Origin: Casuarius casuarius
Lineage: Eukaryota; Chordata; Aves; Casuariiformes; Casuariidae
Length of the DNA stretch: 64,000 nt
Direction of reading: 5' to 3'
NCBI GenBank assembly: GCA_003342895.1
Contig: PTFA01000112.1
Coordinates: forward strand, 2,281,818-2,345,817
The position numbers and the translations under genes are program-made. Every line of letters starts with the position of its first letter. Position 1 is the stretch's first letter. Under the pieces are notes generated by a model. The model was given only the letters and a program-made list of their open reading frames with translations, was not told the origin of the DNA and ran no database searches. This document shows, piece after piece, positions 1 to 14,002 of this stretch.

Positions 1-20
1 ATACAATAGCGAAGTAATCT

Positions 21-57
21 GAAAAAAAAAGAAAAAAAAAAAAGAAAAAAAAAAAAG
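21..57. repeat. A-rich simple repeat
   Basis: Three A runs of 9, 12 and 12 are separated by single G bases. No retroelement body can be identified beside it, because the window begins just upstream. Confidence 0.9.
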
Positions 58-3000
58 CCTGGACAATTAACTGACATGGTGATTTGTTATAAGGGGGTCC
101 CAATGCAAGAGCTGCGAGAGGAAGAAATGTGTATTGAAAAAGCAAGTCGCACTGCCAGCAATGCTCTACACAGATAAGGCCACTGAGTCAAATGTGTTCT
201 CTTCCTGCTGATGTGCATTTAAGGCAGAGCTTTTAATGCTATCTGCTCCAGACACCAGGCAGATATCAACTAAAATGTGGGTTTGTGTATGAAAAGTATC
301 ACCCCCTAATCTGAAAAAGTGACCTCTCATTTAAGAGCAACATTAGCCTTTGGCTTCATTATTATCTCCCAGCATTCTGAACCTCTGGGCAGGAAGTTTT
401 CCAGCAACTCCAGTTGCTGTTGATACAATTTATATCCTCAGCACAGCACTAAAAATAATAGCCAAGTACTTGTTTCAAAATGTCAGAGCAGCGTCCTCAG
501 TGAGGGAATGCTTGCAATTTTACATTTGTGATTTTGTCCATTTTAGCTGCAGATGCTGAGTGGGGAGTTTTTGTACATAATATAGAACGGGGTTAAGAGA
601 ATGACTATTATTAATGCTGCCTCATGAAGCAATTCACGTGCTGGGTCATTAACTCACCATCTACACAGAAATTCTAAAATCCTGCTCTGGAAAAACCCTG
701 GTCTGAGTTTGGCAGAAAGCGCTGATGTGGTGACTCAGTGCCTCTCCAAAGCCCATGGCCAAGACCTGCAGAAGTCGGCAGCACTTGAAACTGAGGGATT
801 CAACAGTTCAGAGACTGTGACACATCTCAAGTTAGATGAGTAAACTGGGTGGTGCCTGAAACTTTTAAGACTTGGTCAACTCTTAACTTTGTTGTAAATA
901 TGAGCCAATACAAACTGTATACTCCAGCACATCTGCGTGACCACCTCAGTGGAGGTCACTATCTCTGTCATTCTTCTATCTTGCATACAACTTTCTTGAC
1001 TAAGTTCAATGCCTATTTAATTCCAATTCACACAGTCTGTGTGTTTTGCACTGAACACAAACAACGTACTGATTTCATCTTTCACTTCCGAAACACATTT
1101 GCTCACTATTTTAATGCAACACAGGTGGCCTTTGCGCACAAGCACACCAGAGTGGACTTCTAATCCATCGAAAGTCTTTTAAAACAGCCACACAGCGTAA
1201 CCGACACCACACAGCTGCTGGCATGGACATGGGAGAGGAAGGTGAAGTGAAAGTACTCATTTTTTGAAACGATTTTTTTTTTTTTTTAAAGATGGCTTTC
1301 ACGCTTTCCTGGATACCAGGTAAGACATGCTGGCTTCTCTCCACCTGAGGCAGCCTTCCCTCCCAGCCACTACCAGTAATCGCTGTTCCAGCGGGCTGAT
1401 GCATATGCTGGCTTGCTTTGCCGCATGAAGTCTCTCTGCTGGAAGAGACATTAATTATAAGCAGGCAAGAAGAAACTTCTGCAGCATTGATGGCTGCTCC
1501 GCTGGGTGCTTTTCCTTGTACTAAGATTGTTTTCATTAACTTTCCAAATAAATGATAACAGGCACAGGCATGGGCAACAGAAAGACAAAACCGTAATCAC
1601 TGGAGTATCTGGCTGACTTACTGCATGTATATGAGGAAGCACTGTTTGGATTTGTGCAAGTGCATACATACATAGGCCTTCCCGCCGAGCAGTTTAACTA
1701 ATCCAACCATCAGTATAAAATATTAGCTCACTATGAGCTGGAACGCTTGGCTGCCTTGTTGGTGTCACAGTTTTAAGCTAAAACCAAACTCTCTTAGGGT
1801 AGGCAGTTTTCTATTCTGCCTACAGGCTTGGTAAAAATAAGAGATGAAGCAATGGCACTCTGTTCTTACCAAGGCCAACTCTCAGGATTTTAATATGAGC
1901 CTTGCAATATTGACAATTATTACATTTTATACACATGGAGAGCTTCAGGGCTTCTGCCAGGAAAGAGAACCCCCTCTGGGTGTGCCCTGACAGCAAGAGC
2001 AATCTCTGATAAAGTTTCCCTTAAACAGCTTTATTTCCTGGAGTCCTGTGTTTGAACGGAAGTCTTGGCTTTTCCTGACCTCCAGACCTCATGGACACGT
2101 CAAAAACACCTGAAAAGCACCTATCAGCAGTAAAGAGTAAAAGCAGAACAACAACAACAACAAAAAACCCCTCAAATCATGACTTCTTAAGAACAATCAC
2201 GTTATTTTCTGGAGCCTGACTCATGATTTTTAAACATTAGGGGTTTGCCAAACTGTGCGTATAAACCTGGACCTGCTCCCTTGACATCACTGAAACCTCA
2301 CCGATGCAAAGAAGGCAGCGGGGAGAGCAGAAAGGGGCTGGGAGAATCGGGCAGCTGTGACCACTAACACAGGCTGCACAGTAGGAAAGATCAAAGACTA
2401 ATTTTTACAAAACATTTTGGCTTGGTTTTTATTTTACTGAATTAGGGTAAAACGTGGCCTACATTTGCTCTCAGTAACTTGATGGGCTAAAAATTCTTTG
2501 CTGACTTTTGGACCCAGGATAATACCAGCGGGTATTTAGGAGGCTATTTTGGGAGGTGCTTGTATCTGCTGCTGTAGGAGACTCCATTCACTCCAAATTC
2601 AAGACGATCCTCCCTCCGGACTGGGGTGAGGACGGTGGAGCAGATAAACCCAGCCTCCTGGGGAGAAGTCCCACCTCACTCCCGGACTGGGTTACTCAGA
2701 GGCAGCCCCATCCTGTTGGCAAGGGGCATCGCGTCCAACAGGAACACCTCTGAAGGTTAAATACGTGAACTTTTTGTTGTGTTAAAAAAAAACAGAAAGA
2801 AGGGAGGAAAGAGAAAGAGCAGCGGCAGACAAGAGCACCCAGATCAGGCCAACTGACCGCTGGGCAGAAGGGGATGGCAGAGGGTAGCCGCCCCCTTACC
2901 CCAGGAGGGCCCGAGATCCACAACCACCGTCCACACCAGGTGTCTGCGGAGAAAACAGTCGTCTCGGTCAAAACCCCCTCACAGCTAGCAATTTTTAGGC

Positions 3001-3230
3001 ACGAGGGTTTTTTTTTAATCAGGAAAGGCCAGATCTCGGCAGCAAGTGTGTTACCGATACGAATGATAGAACAGCAGGGTTATGTGAACACGTCTATCTC
3101 CGAGGCCTGAGGAAAAGGAAAGCTAAAGTCTCCAAGGCCTTTTTCAGCAAGGATCATAAAAGCTACAGCCCGCATTTCCCAGGTACTCTGTATTGTTATT
3201 AGATCTGTTTCCATCACTACGCCTTTAAGA
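58..3230. other. Gene-free intronic stretch
   Basis: AT-balanced DNA with no supported gene. It holds a 15-T run at 1273-1287 and a short AAC microsatellite at about 2147-2163. Open frames on both strands overlap one another and resemble no family I know. Confidence 0.6.
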
Positions 3231-3234
3231 AAGA

Positions 3235-3440
3235 TGAGCGGCAGACCGGGAGCGGGGAGGTACCCGCCGACTGCGACTAGCCGAAGCCTCCAGCACCTTC
3301 CAGGCGGGCTGCACAGCTCTCCTTCCCACCTCGGCATGGCCTCTGCGGCCCCCCGCCCCGTCCTTAAAGAAGCGACTACATCCAGACACCGACGCGACGG
3401 AGGCCTTAGGGAGCTGCCGAGTACAGGAGCGAGAGGCAAA
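3235..3440. promoter_or_regulatory. Small CpG-rich patch
   Basis: Counting by eye gives about 19 CpG dinucleotides in about 205 bp, near the number expected without CpG decay, while the flanks are CpG-poor. It could be an unmethylated regulatory patch or a local GC-biased-conversion hotspot. No exon with credible splice sites was found in it. Confidence 0.35.
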
Positions 3441-3829
3441 ACATGCCAGATCGTGGTACCAACTCCGACCGTAACTCTCTGCAGTTGTTTACTCATTTCT
3501 GTGCCTCACTTTTTCCATTTTTAAGAAAGGACATCAAAGGAGATCGACGTGTAGAAGCTGCTACCAACGTAGGTACATCAATACCAGTATCAGCAAAACA
3601 CTGCGTGCAACTCATCCCAGTAAAAACCCATGCAAGCAAAGCTGTACTGGGAAAAACTCATTTTTCAGCATAACTGTATATGCAGCAGGGGGTTTTGCCC
3701 ATCTCCTCCTACCTCAGACCAACCTAATTAAGCTGCTGGAGGCTGTAGCATGAAGATAACCATGCCGTCCCACATGGGGCTGTGTCATAACACAACTCTG
3801 ACTCAGCCGCGGTAACACCGAGCACGTCG

Positions 3830-4050
3830 TGGCTCCCGCGCTCAGCCAAACCCAGCGTTCCTGCAGCGCCTCTTTTCTTACCACTGACCCGCTCCAGCAC
3901 CCCTGCTCCTCTCTCACGCCTCTCTGGGAAGGGCTGGCGGGCCGGGGGGGGCCGAGCGGCAGGACCCGCGTGGCAGGACCCGGCAGCAGGCAGGTTCCCA
4001 TCCCCGCGGAGGGAGCCCGAAGGCCCGTCCCGCCATGGGCGAGCAGGGGA
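3830..4050. promoter_or_regulatory. Second small CpG-rich patch with a G4 motif
   Basis: About 19 CpG in about 210 bp by eye count. It contains four plus-strand G-tracts (3926-3928, 3931-3933, 3939-3941, 3944-3951) with loops of 2, 5 and 2 nt, which fits the canonical G-quadruplex pattern. A minus-strand open frame crosses it (3724-4290) but looks like a by-product of high GC. Confidence 0.35.
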
Positions 4051-4104
4051 GAGGGGTCCTCCCAGGTGCCTCTGAGGGTCAAGCACAACTTTGCCTTTGA
4101 TGCT

Positions 4105-4160
4105 TAATAAGGTCTTGAAATCAAAAGCACTATGTAAACGCTGTTCTATTATCAGGTAGG
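4105..4160 (+). repeat. Possible MIR-like SINE tail
   Basis: Contains CAAAAGCACTATGTAAACGC followed by a T/A-rich stretch. This resembles the 3' tail of MIR-type SINEs, in which a short AAAGCRCTATRTAAATGC block precedes the end. No SINE body is clear upstream, so the call is tentative. Confidence 0.3.
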
Positions 4161-7100
4161 TGTGCTCTGGTTTTCCTCCAGGAGAGCTCAGCTGCTCCAC
4201 GGGGCTGGCGTCGGAGGCAGGTCCCGGGTGCTGTGCGTTCAGCCTTGCCATGAGAAGGCTGACATAAGCGCTTGGCACACGGCAACGCAAGAGGATGCGA
4301 TCTGATTTGGCAAATTAGCCCCTGGGATGATGCAGTTGCCATATGTACCGAGGTGCCAAATTTCAAATGGAGCAGAGTGACCTGACCCTGACCTCTGGCT
4401 CCGAGCGCTAAATTCCCTCTCCGGGGAGCCTCTCTAGCCTGAAGCGTGTTTCAAAGCTGTGAAGAGAATAAACGTATTCACCTGGGGGATATTTACAGCA
4501 GAACATTTGTTTTCACTTATGCTGAAACCTAAGGAGAGTTTTGGTAGAGCCCTCGCATGTCATTCATTCCAACAACAGGTTTTGCAACTCTTCTTATACA
4601 GGTGTCTGAGGCCTGTGCAAATCTCTCCAGATGACCACAGATATCTGATGAACTCTGCTCTAGCCAATAAGCTGCCCAAGCTGGGATTTTTCAAACAAAA
4701 GCAAACATCACCTCCTTTCTCGGTATTTACCAAACATATTACGGTATGAGCAAAGGAGGCTTCCAGTTACAAAACTTCACCACTTTTAATAAATATACTC
4801 AAGAAGTTTACAAGCAGTGTTGTAAGTAATTTAACCTGTACTTTCCAAAAGCTGAACAAAGTGTTTTGTTTCGTCGTCTTAATCCTTGCATTGCAAACTA
4901 GTAGTTAGCTTGCTAACTAAAAACAAGTGCTTATAGTGGGTCATCAGAGAGCAAGTTAGACAGGTTAGACTGAAGAATTAACGTTAACCGTAGGGAACGG
5001 TCAGAGCTTTCTGAGCTTCGTATTAGATTTATGATAGCCAAAATATTCCCCAAAATAGAGCTCCCTACACAGGGATGGTAAGCAAAGCAAAGAGGAGGCA
5101 AGTAAAGGTTCAAACAAAAAGCAGATGAGTTAAAGCAGTTGCATGACATAAAGCAGCTCTCTACAGTTCAGCAGTGGAAAGCCAGTTACGTTCAAAAGGC
5201 AACCCCATGTGGATATGCAGATACGTGGATACTTGTCTTTTGGCTTTATCCCTTCTCCTGATTTCCCTTAATTTTTCTAAGTGCCTGGGTATACACACAA
5301 ACCTAGGGATCATGGCAGACACACGCTTGCTCTTCTGGAGAGCAGCATCACGCTCAGATGAAACAGCTTTCTGTTTTACCAGCTCCTTCGAGTATCAGTG
5401 GTTTGAAAGCTTACCTCAACACTTTCTCAGATTCTAGTTCAGCTTAAAAGGGATTGTAGAGGCATTCAGAGAACAGCCGAAAGAAGAACTGACTGCAGCA
5501 CTACAGGCCATCCCCCAGGCTTTGGGAAAGGCAGAAGCGTAGATAGACCAGGCGTCCATTTAGTCAGCTAGCAGACATACATCTTTATTTCAAGGAACTG
5601 AGTCACTTCTGAAATGCATCATTTGTTTAAATTACAGGAAATAAAGGTTTACAACCAGGGACAAGCTTGGCAAACCTTGCTAACAAAAAACAATGGTTTG
5701 TAAGATCTGCAGGACCTGCTCTCAAAGAGGCTGATACATCTCTAAAAGCAGCAGCAAAAGGGGAGGGAGAGCTTTGCTAAACTGTGTTTCTATCCAAGTT
5801 TCACATAGAGAACATCTGTTTGTACCCTAAAACATACACAGACACAGACATTTGATAAACACTTTCTTCCTTCTCAGTTTAGGATGTCTCTTTGGCTCAC
5901 ACAAAACTTAACACTACCTTTTATGTAGCGTCACCCATTTCAAGCACCATACCAGCAGGAATGAAAAAATAAATTATTAAAAACAAAGTAAAGCATTTGA
6001 AAATTGGGGACAGGACTTGGGGTTGTCCATAAAACCTTAATTCAGTTCTCCTTTGCATGCATGCCTCGGTTATGTTGTAATATCCTTTTTTCCCAGACTG
6101 GGCCCCCCAGTTTTCTCCGTCCCCTAGGTCCACCCCGTCACAGCTCAGCTCTAGTCCCCTACCACCACGTCAGGCCTCATCTCCAACCTGCAACGTCCCC
6201 CATCTTGGTTCTCCTCCACATTGCTGGATGCCAACAGGAAAAGCCATCATGTAAAGTTGACATGCTTTTGCCATCTACCATTTTCTTAGCTCCAGAGCGT
6301 TGCTGGCAGCAAGGAGGAGAAATAAGTGAAAGAGCAGCTGGCTCAGCCCTGGCAGGTGTGCGGAGCACCCGCCTGCCCCTTTTGGCTGCTGAAATCTAGT
6401 AAGCCTTGGCTGAGCCCCCGCAACTCACTATTTTCAGAAGCTTGTGTCTTGGCCAAATTTGGACAGAAATACATGAAGACAGCAATTAACCTATCCGTTA
6501 GGTTTTCAAAACAGGGTGGGTGATAGACGTTTTGCATTGTAAGAATTTTTCAGGATGCAAAATAACATGGCTTTCTCTAAACTAGCTCAGAGAAAAGGCC
6601 GAAGTGTTTTAGCTGAAGTTCTCCAAGATAATTCAGTCTGGGGAAGATGCTGAACAGAGACATTTACAATGATAAAGTCTGGCCAACTGGTAAGCACATG
6701 AAAGCAGAGTGTCACGGTATAAACTGCAAGATGACCTTAGCATCCAGCTTTGCTACCTGCTCCGTGCACAGGCTGGGGGGGAAGACCTGTGTTTTGTGAC
6801 TTTGAGAGCAAGGAAAAGAACATGCCTCTCAGACTCCCCCCAAATAAACAAGGATAATTTGTATATCTAGGATGACAGTAAAGCTTGTCAGTGAGAAGCT
6901 TCTAGCCGTGAATGAAGTCAGCTGCACATGACAGAGACAAATGCCGTTTCATGGAAAAAAATTGTGCAGAGATTGGACAGGATTTTCCATATCCATCTCG
7001 CCTTTAGAAAATAACCCTGAACTTTACACTTATAAAAACACACTGAGAGACAAGCATCTTTTACCTCGCCTTGGCAGCTTCAGGAGAATGCTAGGAATAA

Positions 7101-7434
7101 ATCATAGGAACAAACAAAATATTCATAAAAAACCCCTCGCTGCATGACACAGGCTGGAGCAGAGGCTGCACTGAAACACTGATTCACGAGCGGCACTCTG
7201 AACCCGCTGCTGCGGATGTCAGTCCCCAGCACCTCTGCAGTCCTGCCAGCAGGCTAGCGCAGCAATTAAGAAAGTGGGAGTGCTTTGCAAGCCTCCTCTC
7301 CCTGCATCAGGCCCCCATCCAGCTATTTATTAGACTATCCAATTACTCCGATGTGACCTTACTCCATGCATTTACGTCTACTACAGGGGTCACCTATCAA
7401 CTAGGGTATCTTCTTACAGTAATTCCTTGATGTA

Positions 7435-7462
7435 AACCTCTGTCCCTCTAATAACAGAGGTT
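7435..7462. repeat. Perfect inverted repeat, 9-bp arms
   Basis: AACCTCTGT (7435-7443) pairs with ACAGAGGTT (7454-7462) across a 10-nt loop. It could form a short hairpin in RNA. No microRNA-length stem extends beyond the arms. Confidence 0.8.
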
Positions 7463-8632
7463 ATTACAAAGTACAGCTACTGCACTCCTTTGCATCTACC
7501 CTTCTCTCATCGCTCTCCAACTGTTTGGAGAGTAATTATATGCCCAGCCGCAAAGGAGACAGGTTGAGACCCGTCTCCTGCACCCACTTACTGCCCTGTG
7601 CTTTCTCCTGAGCCTCCCTTCACACCACGAACGGCTGCAAAGGTCCCTCTCTCTTCCCCAAGACCCCTGTACGGTGACGCCTGCGACGCTGTTGCCAGCA
7701 GTTACACCATTTGGGTGTGCTGGCACCACTGCCTACCACATTGAGTAAAGAGACCTCTTTGGTGCATATGCATCTCATTTTCTCCCTGGACCGTGAGCTC
7801 CCAGGAGTGGGGATGGCCTTTTCACGAATTGTACAGCTTAGTGCAAATTTGGTCCTTCGCCGGCGCTCCTGACAGCTTTAATACAGCAAATAATACGTGA
7901 GCAAATTCCAGCATCACCCAGCAGAGCTTCCTCTGGTAACCAGTGACAAGCACGTGAAGTCAACTACCAAAACATCTAAGCCACAGCCTCTTCTACACCA
8001 CAGGTTCAGAAATTGCATTTGCAAACACATCCGCAAAGGAAGCTTTGAAGTCCGCGGATGCCTAGCCAACGTGTGAGGCAAATCCCAGCTTACGCTCCCT
8101 TTGAAACAGGCTCCTTCACGGGGTGCACAGCTCTCACTTGGAAACGTGCCAGGGCCAGGCCTTGGCCTGTATTCATTGACCTCTGATGACAGAGATTAGA
8201 TAACGAGCGAATGGAAATGCTTTCAACAGTGCTATTGTGTGCTGAGAGATATAATAAAGAGCACGTATCACGGCAATACTCAGCATATAAAATTCCCTGG
8301 AAAGATTACCCAGTAAGAGGAAAAGTCTGTGGCACATCCCTGTTTTCACACTGATTTTACTGACTTAGTGGTTAGCTACCATAGGGCAATTCACCCATCA
8401 GCACATCCCACCCACTCAGCACGGGTAAAGAACACTCTCCCTCTCTCTCCTCCCCAGAAAATGCCACAACCTCTGCAGATCCGTGAAGGAGCTTGCAGTT
8501 CTTGAGGCTCAAGGGTCACTTCTAAACACCCTTTATTTTCTTCGCTTCAATGCTTTTCGCACTATGTTTTGACATGAAGTGTCTGATAAGAGTAAGATCC
8601 AAAAGCTAGAGCACAGACGAGGAGGCAGACTT

Positions 8633-8646
8633 ACCTGCATGCAGGT
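8633..8646. repeat. 14-bp perfect palindrome
   Basis: ACCTGCATGCAGGT equals its own reverse complement. It contains CAGGT/ACCTG E-box-type halves of the ZEB/SNAI class on both strands. Confidence 0.85.
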
Positions 8647-11600
8647 GTAAGAGCAGGCATTTTTATGGCCATGTGAAAATTAAAAATCGAACCAAAACAG
8701 TAAGGCAGTTTCTAAGTGCAAAGGGTCACAGTAGCCTATCTTGCATTTCATCTAAAAGGCAAGACTTCTCACATCAAAACAATTGCCTTTTCTCAATTTT
8801 TTGGCACTGTTGTGTGACACAACCCATAATATTTGTGTTGGATGCAAAATCTTGGAGGATAGGCACTTTGTCAGCCTGTGCTTCCCAAAACACTCTGGGC
8901 ATTTCTAGTGCGATATAAGTAACTCAGACAGGAATCACTGCCTGCATATTACCTCAACGAAGTTTGCAAACTGGGCAATTGCATTGTATCAGTGAGAAAA
9001 ATGTATCCAAGCCAGGGTTTACTTCAAATAGACACAATTCCCCGTGCAAAATATAATGATGAGCAAAATCTAAGAGCCAAGTTTCATCAGCTAAAGCTTT
9101 CGATCAGCAACAGCTAGAGGAAACACCATAGTGCTTGTGATACTTGCATAGAGTTTTGGTCATGCTTCTGACCACATCCGTCCTGTTTCACACTCCTTTC
9201 TTCTAATTCAACAGAAATAAGATTACACAGCTGGTCTGCGATTATTTCCAGTTGTATAACTTTACACCTTTCACCTTGCTGTGTCTTACTGTCTCACTTC
9301 CAACCTTTGCCCAGCTCATACAAAACTCAGCCCACAAAAAAGCCATTCCCACCAGCTGGTTCTACAGAGGCGGAGACTATTCTCCACCATTGCTATGCCT
9401 GGCGGTGCCACTGGATGTAGGTAGGGCCTGCTACACGCCACGGGCCCTGGCAGGCCACAGACAGAGTCCTAAGCTACTTACCCGCTGCAAGTCTCCTTTG
9501 CCCTGTCCAAAAAGAGGCAACTGCTAGAAGGAACGGCTCTTCCCTGTGAGAAGCTCTACGAAGCCCTGGAGACACCACAGCTGCCCGTGTGGAGCAGCTG
9601 ATCTGCACCAGAATCCCAGTAATCAAAGCAGATCAGTAGCTTCAGTGCTATTTCACCACCAGTGTACTAAAGGCCACCGAGCAAGGATTACCTAGGACAA
9701 TTTAATTATGTGTGAAAACAGCTGCAAAACTTTACGGGGTTTTAGGGTGGTTGTTCTTCGGATAGGTGGAGGAGAAGGAATCGGTGGCAGAGAGAACTGG
9801 TTGGGATGACAGAGAAGCGCACTGTCATACACACCAGCAAAAGATTAAGGACTGATTTATGCAAAGCTGGTATTCCCCAGGGGCTTACTTTGCATGACTT
9901 GTCACCTGGGCCAGTGTGATCCAACACTTCTCCCTACGCTTCTCCCACCCTCTTTGTGTTACAAGAGACGACCATTCATTTCCTGCACCTACTTTGTTTA
10001 TCAAGTGAAAAGGCTACTTTACCGCTATTGACCATTACTTCCGTGCTAAGAGACCACAGTCCTGAGGGGGCACAGGGTGTACTCTTGCTAGTACTGGTTG
10101 AAATCTTGGTCTTGTTTAAACTCAAGAGAGTTTTATTACTGCTTTCAAAGAGGCCAGAATTTCACCCACGAGAATACAGCGTCCAGAGAACAGCATGTAA
10201 CAAGGCCAAGGGAAAACTCCACGTTATCTTCCAAGCCAGCTCATCCGAGATGTTCTGCCCTCCTCGGTTCCATTACAAGACCTCCGTGCCTTGCAAAATG
10301 TCGTTAGAGGAAGAAAAGACCCTGCAGAGAATACTTCCCTTGGTGTTCACTTTCACAGAGCACGACGAGAGCTCATCAATGCAGTCAGTAAGCTGGTTGA
10401 TTTAAGGACTCTACCAAACATGTCTCACACAGGAATTACAATCCATGTGGTACTTGTTTGTTTTTGTTTTTATTTCAATTTTATTTCTGGATTCTACTTT
10501 GCTTTGTAAGTTATTTTTCTTGCATGACAAGCAATATCCAATTGTTCATGCACTGCTTTTTTTGTTTTAAGCTGACAGTTTGCCCAAGCTTAAGACCACA
10601 ATATGTTTACTAGAGCAGTCCTTCTAGCTCCAACAAAGTCTTCTGTACTGCTAGCTTTTAATAGCTAGGACATACATAACCTAGTACATGTGAAAACAAG
10701 ACACACAATCAGCAAGATCAGCCACCATTTCCCTCAACACGTGTGCGCACATTTTTTCTATCTATGCACAACGGTGTTTCCAACCTGAGAACAATGCATT
10801 CAAGGAACAAATGCAGTCTTGTGTGATGGGATTTCCAATGGAGCCTAGAGGACATTGGTATCCTGAGACTATAAAGCAAGCCCAGAGAACAGAACGCTTA
10901 ACATCTCCAGCCTCCTTTAAATTCCCACCCTTACTGAACCAAGAATAAAGAAAGCACGGCCCATAAGCAGGAATCGACTAATTAAAGAAAAATGGGGCTT
11001 ATTTGTCTTGGTTTCTGAAGTCACAGTTCTCCACTTCTGAAAACACAAGTTTCTCACCAGTTCTTTTCTGCCCTAGGGCTGTGACCGAAGCAGCCTAAAT
11101 GATACGCAGATTTTGGTCGAAATCTGCTCCTTATTTACTGGACTTCAAATATGCAAGCAATTACTGAATGGATTTCGTTTATTGAATAAAAGTATTTAGG
11201 CATTATGTTTACAAAGGCCTAGAAACATTAAAATCTAGTGAAAAACAATTATTTTTACAGAATACATCTGCAAGCAATATGAAGTCATTCTGTTTTTGTA
11301 AATTTCTCCGTAATAGACTTATTGTTGATGTGGAAAATGTTCACATTGCAGCAGTGAATTATTCTGAAACGCCAAACTTAATAAAGGAGAAATTATTGCA
11401 AATAATATCACAACCCTTAAGAAAAAAAACCCCAAAATACCAGTGGTTTCCTGACTGGTCAATCCTCTTAAGATTGGCAGACCTCTTCAGACTAATCAGG
11501 AAGAGTTAGACAAATAGTTACTTTATTACTGAGGCTGTCAAATAAATCAGAATCTGGCGAGCAACCGTTTCTGAGCCCTGCAGCCGGGCTGGCTTATTTT

Positions 11601-14002
11601 CCTATAAAACCAAGGCAGTTAGAACAGACCCACGTATGTGTGTATTTGTCTGCAGAGCAAAGCGTAGGCTTCAGGCCTCTAAACAAAACTCATTCCAAAT
11701 TTGGGCCAGCATTTTTCTTGGCTTCCCCAGGTTTTGTTGTGGAACATGGCTCGGCGAAGAAATGCTTTCTAACCACTTACGTTCGAGTCACTGCTGTTAC
11801 TTTTAAAGGCGCACTCTGAAGCTCAGCTCACACAGGGTAATGAGAAAATAATGTTTTAGACAACACCATCGGAAGAGCTAGGCCAAAAACTTGAACCACA
11901 TCATCCGATTCTTGCTGTAGTGGTATTTTGCCCCCAAATGTTTGCTCCTCACGGAGGCAATACGAACGCGAGTTTTGCCTACGGTACAAGCGTGATGCAC
12001 GGCCACGGCCGAAGGTGACGGCAGAGGGAATTTCAGAGCTGAGCCCCGGGAAGCGGCCGGTTTCCCTGCTACGCACTTGACCCTACACACGCCCCTAATG
12101 CGGGCAGCTTCCGTCTGTTTGGGGAACGAGTGAAAAGGGAGGTCTCATTTTGGCAGGGCCCTGGGGCATGTTCTTTAATACGCCGTCCCACGGCACTTCT
12201 GCACGCATTTAAATGTAGACAGAGCAGACTTGGGTACATAATTCAACTTCAGCATTGCTCAGCCGTTTTGCTGACTAGAGAGAAGAGTGCTGTGTCAAGA
12301 GGTAAGTCATAACGTCACCTTTTGGGCCTCCCTTCCACCCATTTTGCGGTGCTTCTCTGCATCGAACACTATTGATTTAAAAGGCAACCCCAGGGCAGAG
12401 GGAAGGGAGAAGGAGATGGGCCAGGATCGGAGGAGGGAAGTTGGAAATGAACATCTCTAACGGGGCTAAGCAACACTGTGGCGCGTGCTCATGTTCGAAA
12501 ATGTTTTCAAACGCAGCTATCACAGAGAACTACACAGCTGAGAGCTGCCCTTGGAAAGTGTCACACTGTCCAGGCGAGCACTTCTGCATCCTTCACCTCC
12601 GCCACGACGCAGGCTGACAGCACTGACACATCCATCAACGCCAGCCATGCTCCTGACTTGCCAAAACGATGGGGTACGGTAAGTTTTGAAGCTAGTCCGA
12701 GGTTTTGTGCAGGACCACACTAAAACCAAGCCGTGCAGATGGACACGACACCTGTTTCCAGATATAAGTGGTAGCTAGTGCAGTGCTATTCTTGATATGA
12801 ATTAGCTTTTAATTCGGATCTGCTTTAGTTCTAATTGACTTTAAAATGCTACTAAAAATAACTAGCTGGCAGGCATGCTTCTCCCCGTCCACGTGTCTCA
12901 GTATGGAGACAGCACACTACCAGCACCTCCGCGCAAGTGGCATCAGCTGTTTCCTCACCCAGAGCAGGTTTCTGTTCCCCAGCCTGCTTTTTCCACAGAG
13001 GACCAACAGCAAGCACCCATCACCGTGGGCAGCTCGTTGCTGGGATCTGCTTGCTACAAGTCATTCACTGGTGGCAAAATCCACCCACACAAATTTACCT
13101 CGTTGTAGCCTTTGCCACCATTCCCATGTGCATGTAAGAAGCGAAGACGTTGTCTCAAGGAAAGCTCGATGCTCCCCGGAGCAGCCCGCGCACCCGCCGC
13201 AGAGGTGCAGGGCACCCCGTCTCCTCCGCGGGCTCCAGGGTGCCCGGCCCTGCTCTGGGGACAGCGGCCACGAAGAGCAGCTCCTAGCTGACTTTCATAT
13301 TTTACTTTCATATGCACTACAGTTCCCGCTTCCCTCCCAATTTTTCTATATGTTCAGTTTATTTGGATTTTGAAGCGAAAATAAGGTTTTACTTATCCAT
13401 TTAAGGCAACTCGCCCTTCCATCTGCTTTATACTGTACATCATCACCTATTGCCCAGCCGTGAGCCAATTTCTGAACGTTTAAGCTGTTGATGGCTGCTG
13501 GCAACACTGTATGAAGCAGAAACAAAGCCAGAGCTGCGAAGACTTCAAAAGGCTGAGGATAACTAAGAACATTGTTTTGACTAAACACAGACATCCCAAG
13601 CACCAAGAAGCTGTCACTTCTCCCAACCTTGCTCTCCCCCTCTCCAGAGCCACCTTTTAATTTGTAGCAGTTGCACAAATGATCTCTGTGTGTTAAGAGT
13701 TCAAAGGAAACAGCTATCCAAAAAACATCTTGACACTCTACCACCTCAAAAGACATTTCTTTCACGAAGTTACGAAAACAGGCTCTATGTCTCAGAAAGA
13801 ATAAGACTTTGAATGTAATATGTAAAGCTTTATGACTTTTTAACAAAGCAAACCAAAACACACTCCAGTTCAGCTAAAGTTAATTATTTTTTCAGGAACA
13901 GTCTCTCCTCAACAAAGACAGTAATATATAGTAAAGAAGGCAGATGTCCAAGGGTTAGTTTTGGCTGAGAGAGCACAGCTTGCCATCCAGACTCATACAG
14001 AA

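Larger units (their letters stand above)
4161..14000. other. Gene-free intronic stretch
   Basis: No supported gene. It includes a 9-bp-arm hairpin at 7435-7462 and a 14-bp palindrome at 8633-8646. GC-richer, CpG-bearing pockets lie near 12.0-12.1 kb and 13.15-13.28 kb. An AT-balanced segment at 8180-8330 looks mildly enhancer-like. Confidence 0.55.

Noticed and set aside
21..57. A-rich run as a possible poly-A tail of a retrocopy
   Set aside because: Regular single-G interruptions and no visible retroelement or gene body; a simple repeat explains it.
3724..4290. 188-codon minus-strand open frame
   Set aside because: It overlaps open frames in other phases on both strands in a GC-rich patch. 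No motif, no splice context and no family resemblance.
12846..13373. 175-codon plus-strand open frame
   Set aside because: It runs through mixed GC and AT sequence with several alternative frames open, and has no domain or splice support.
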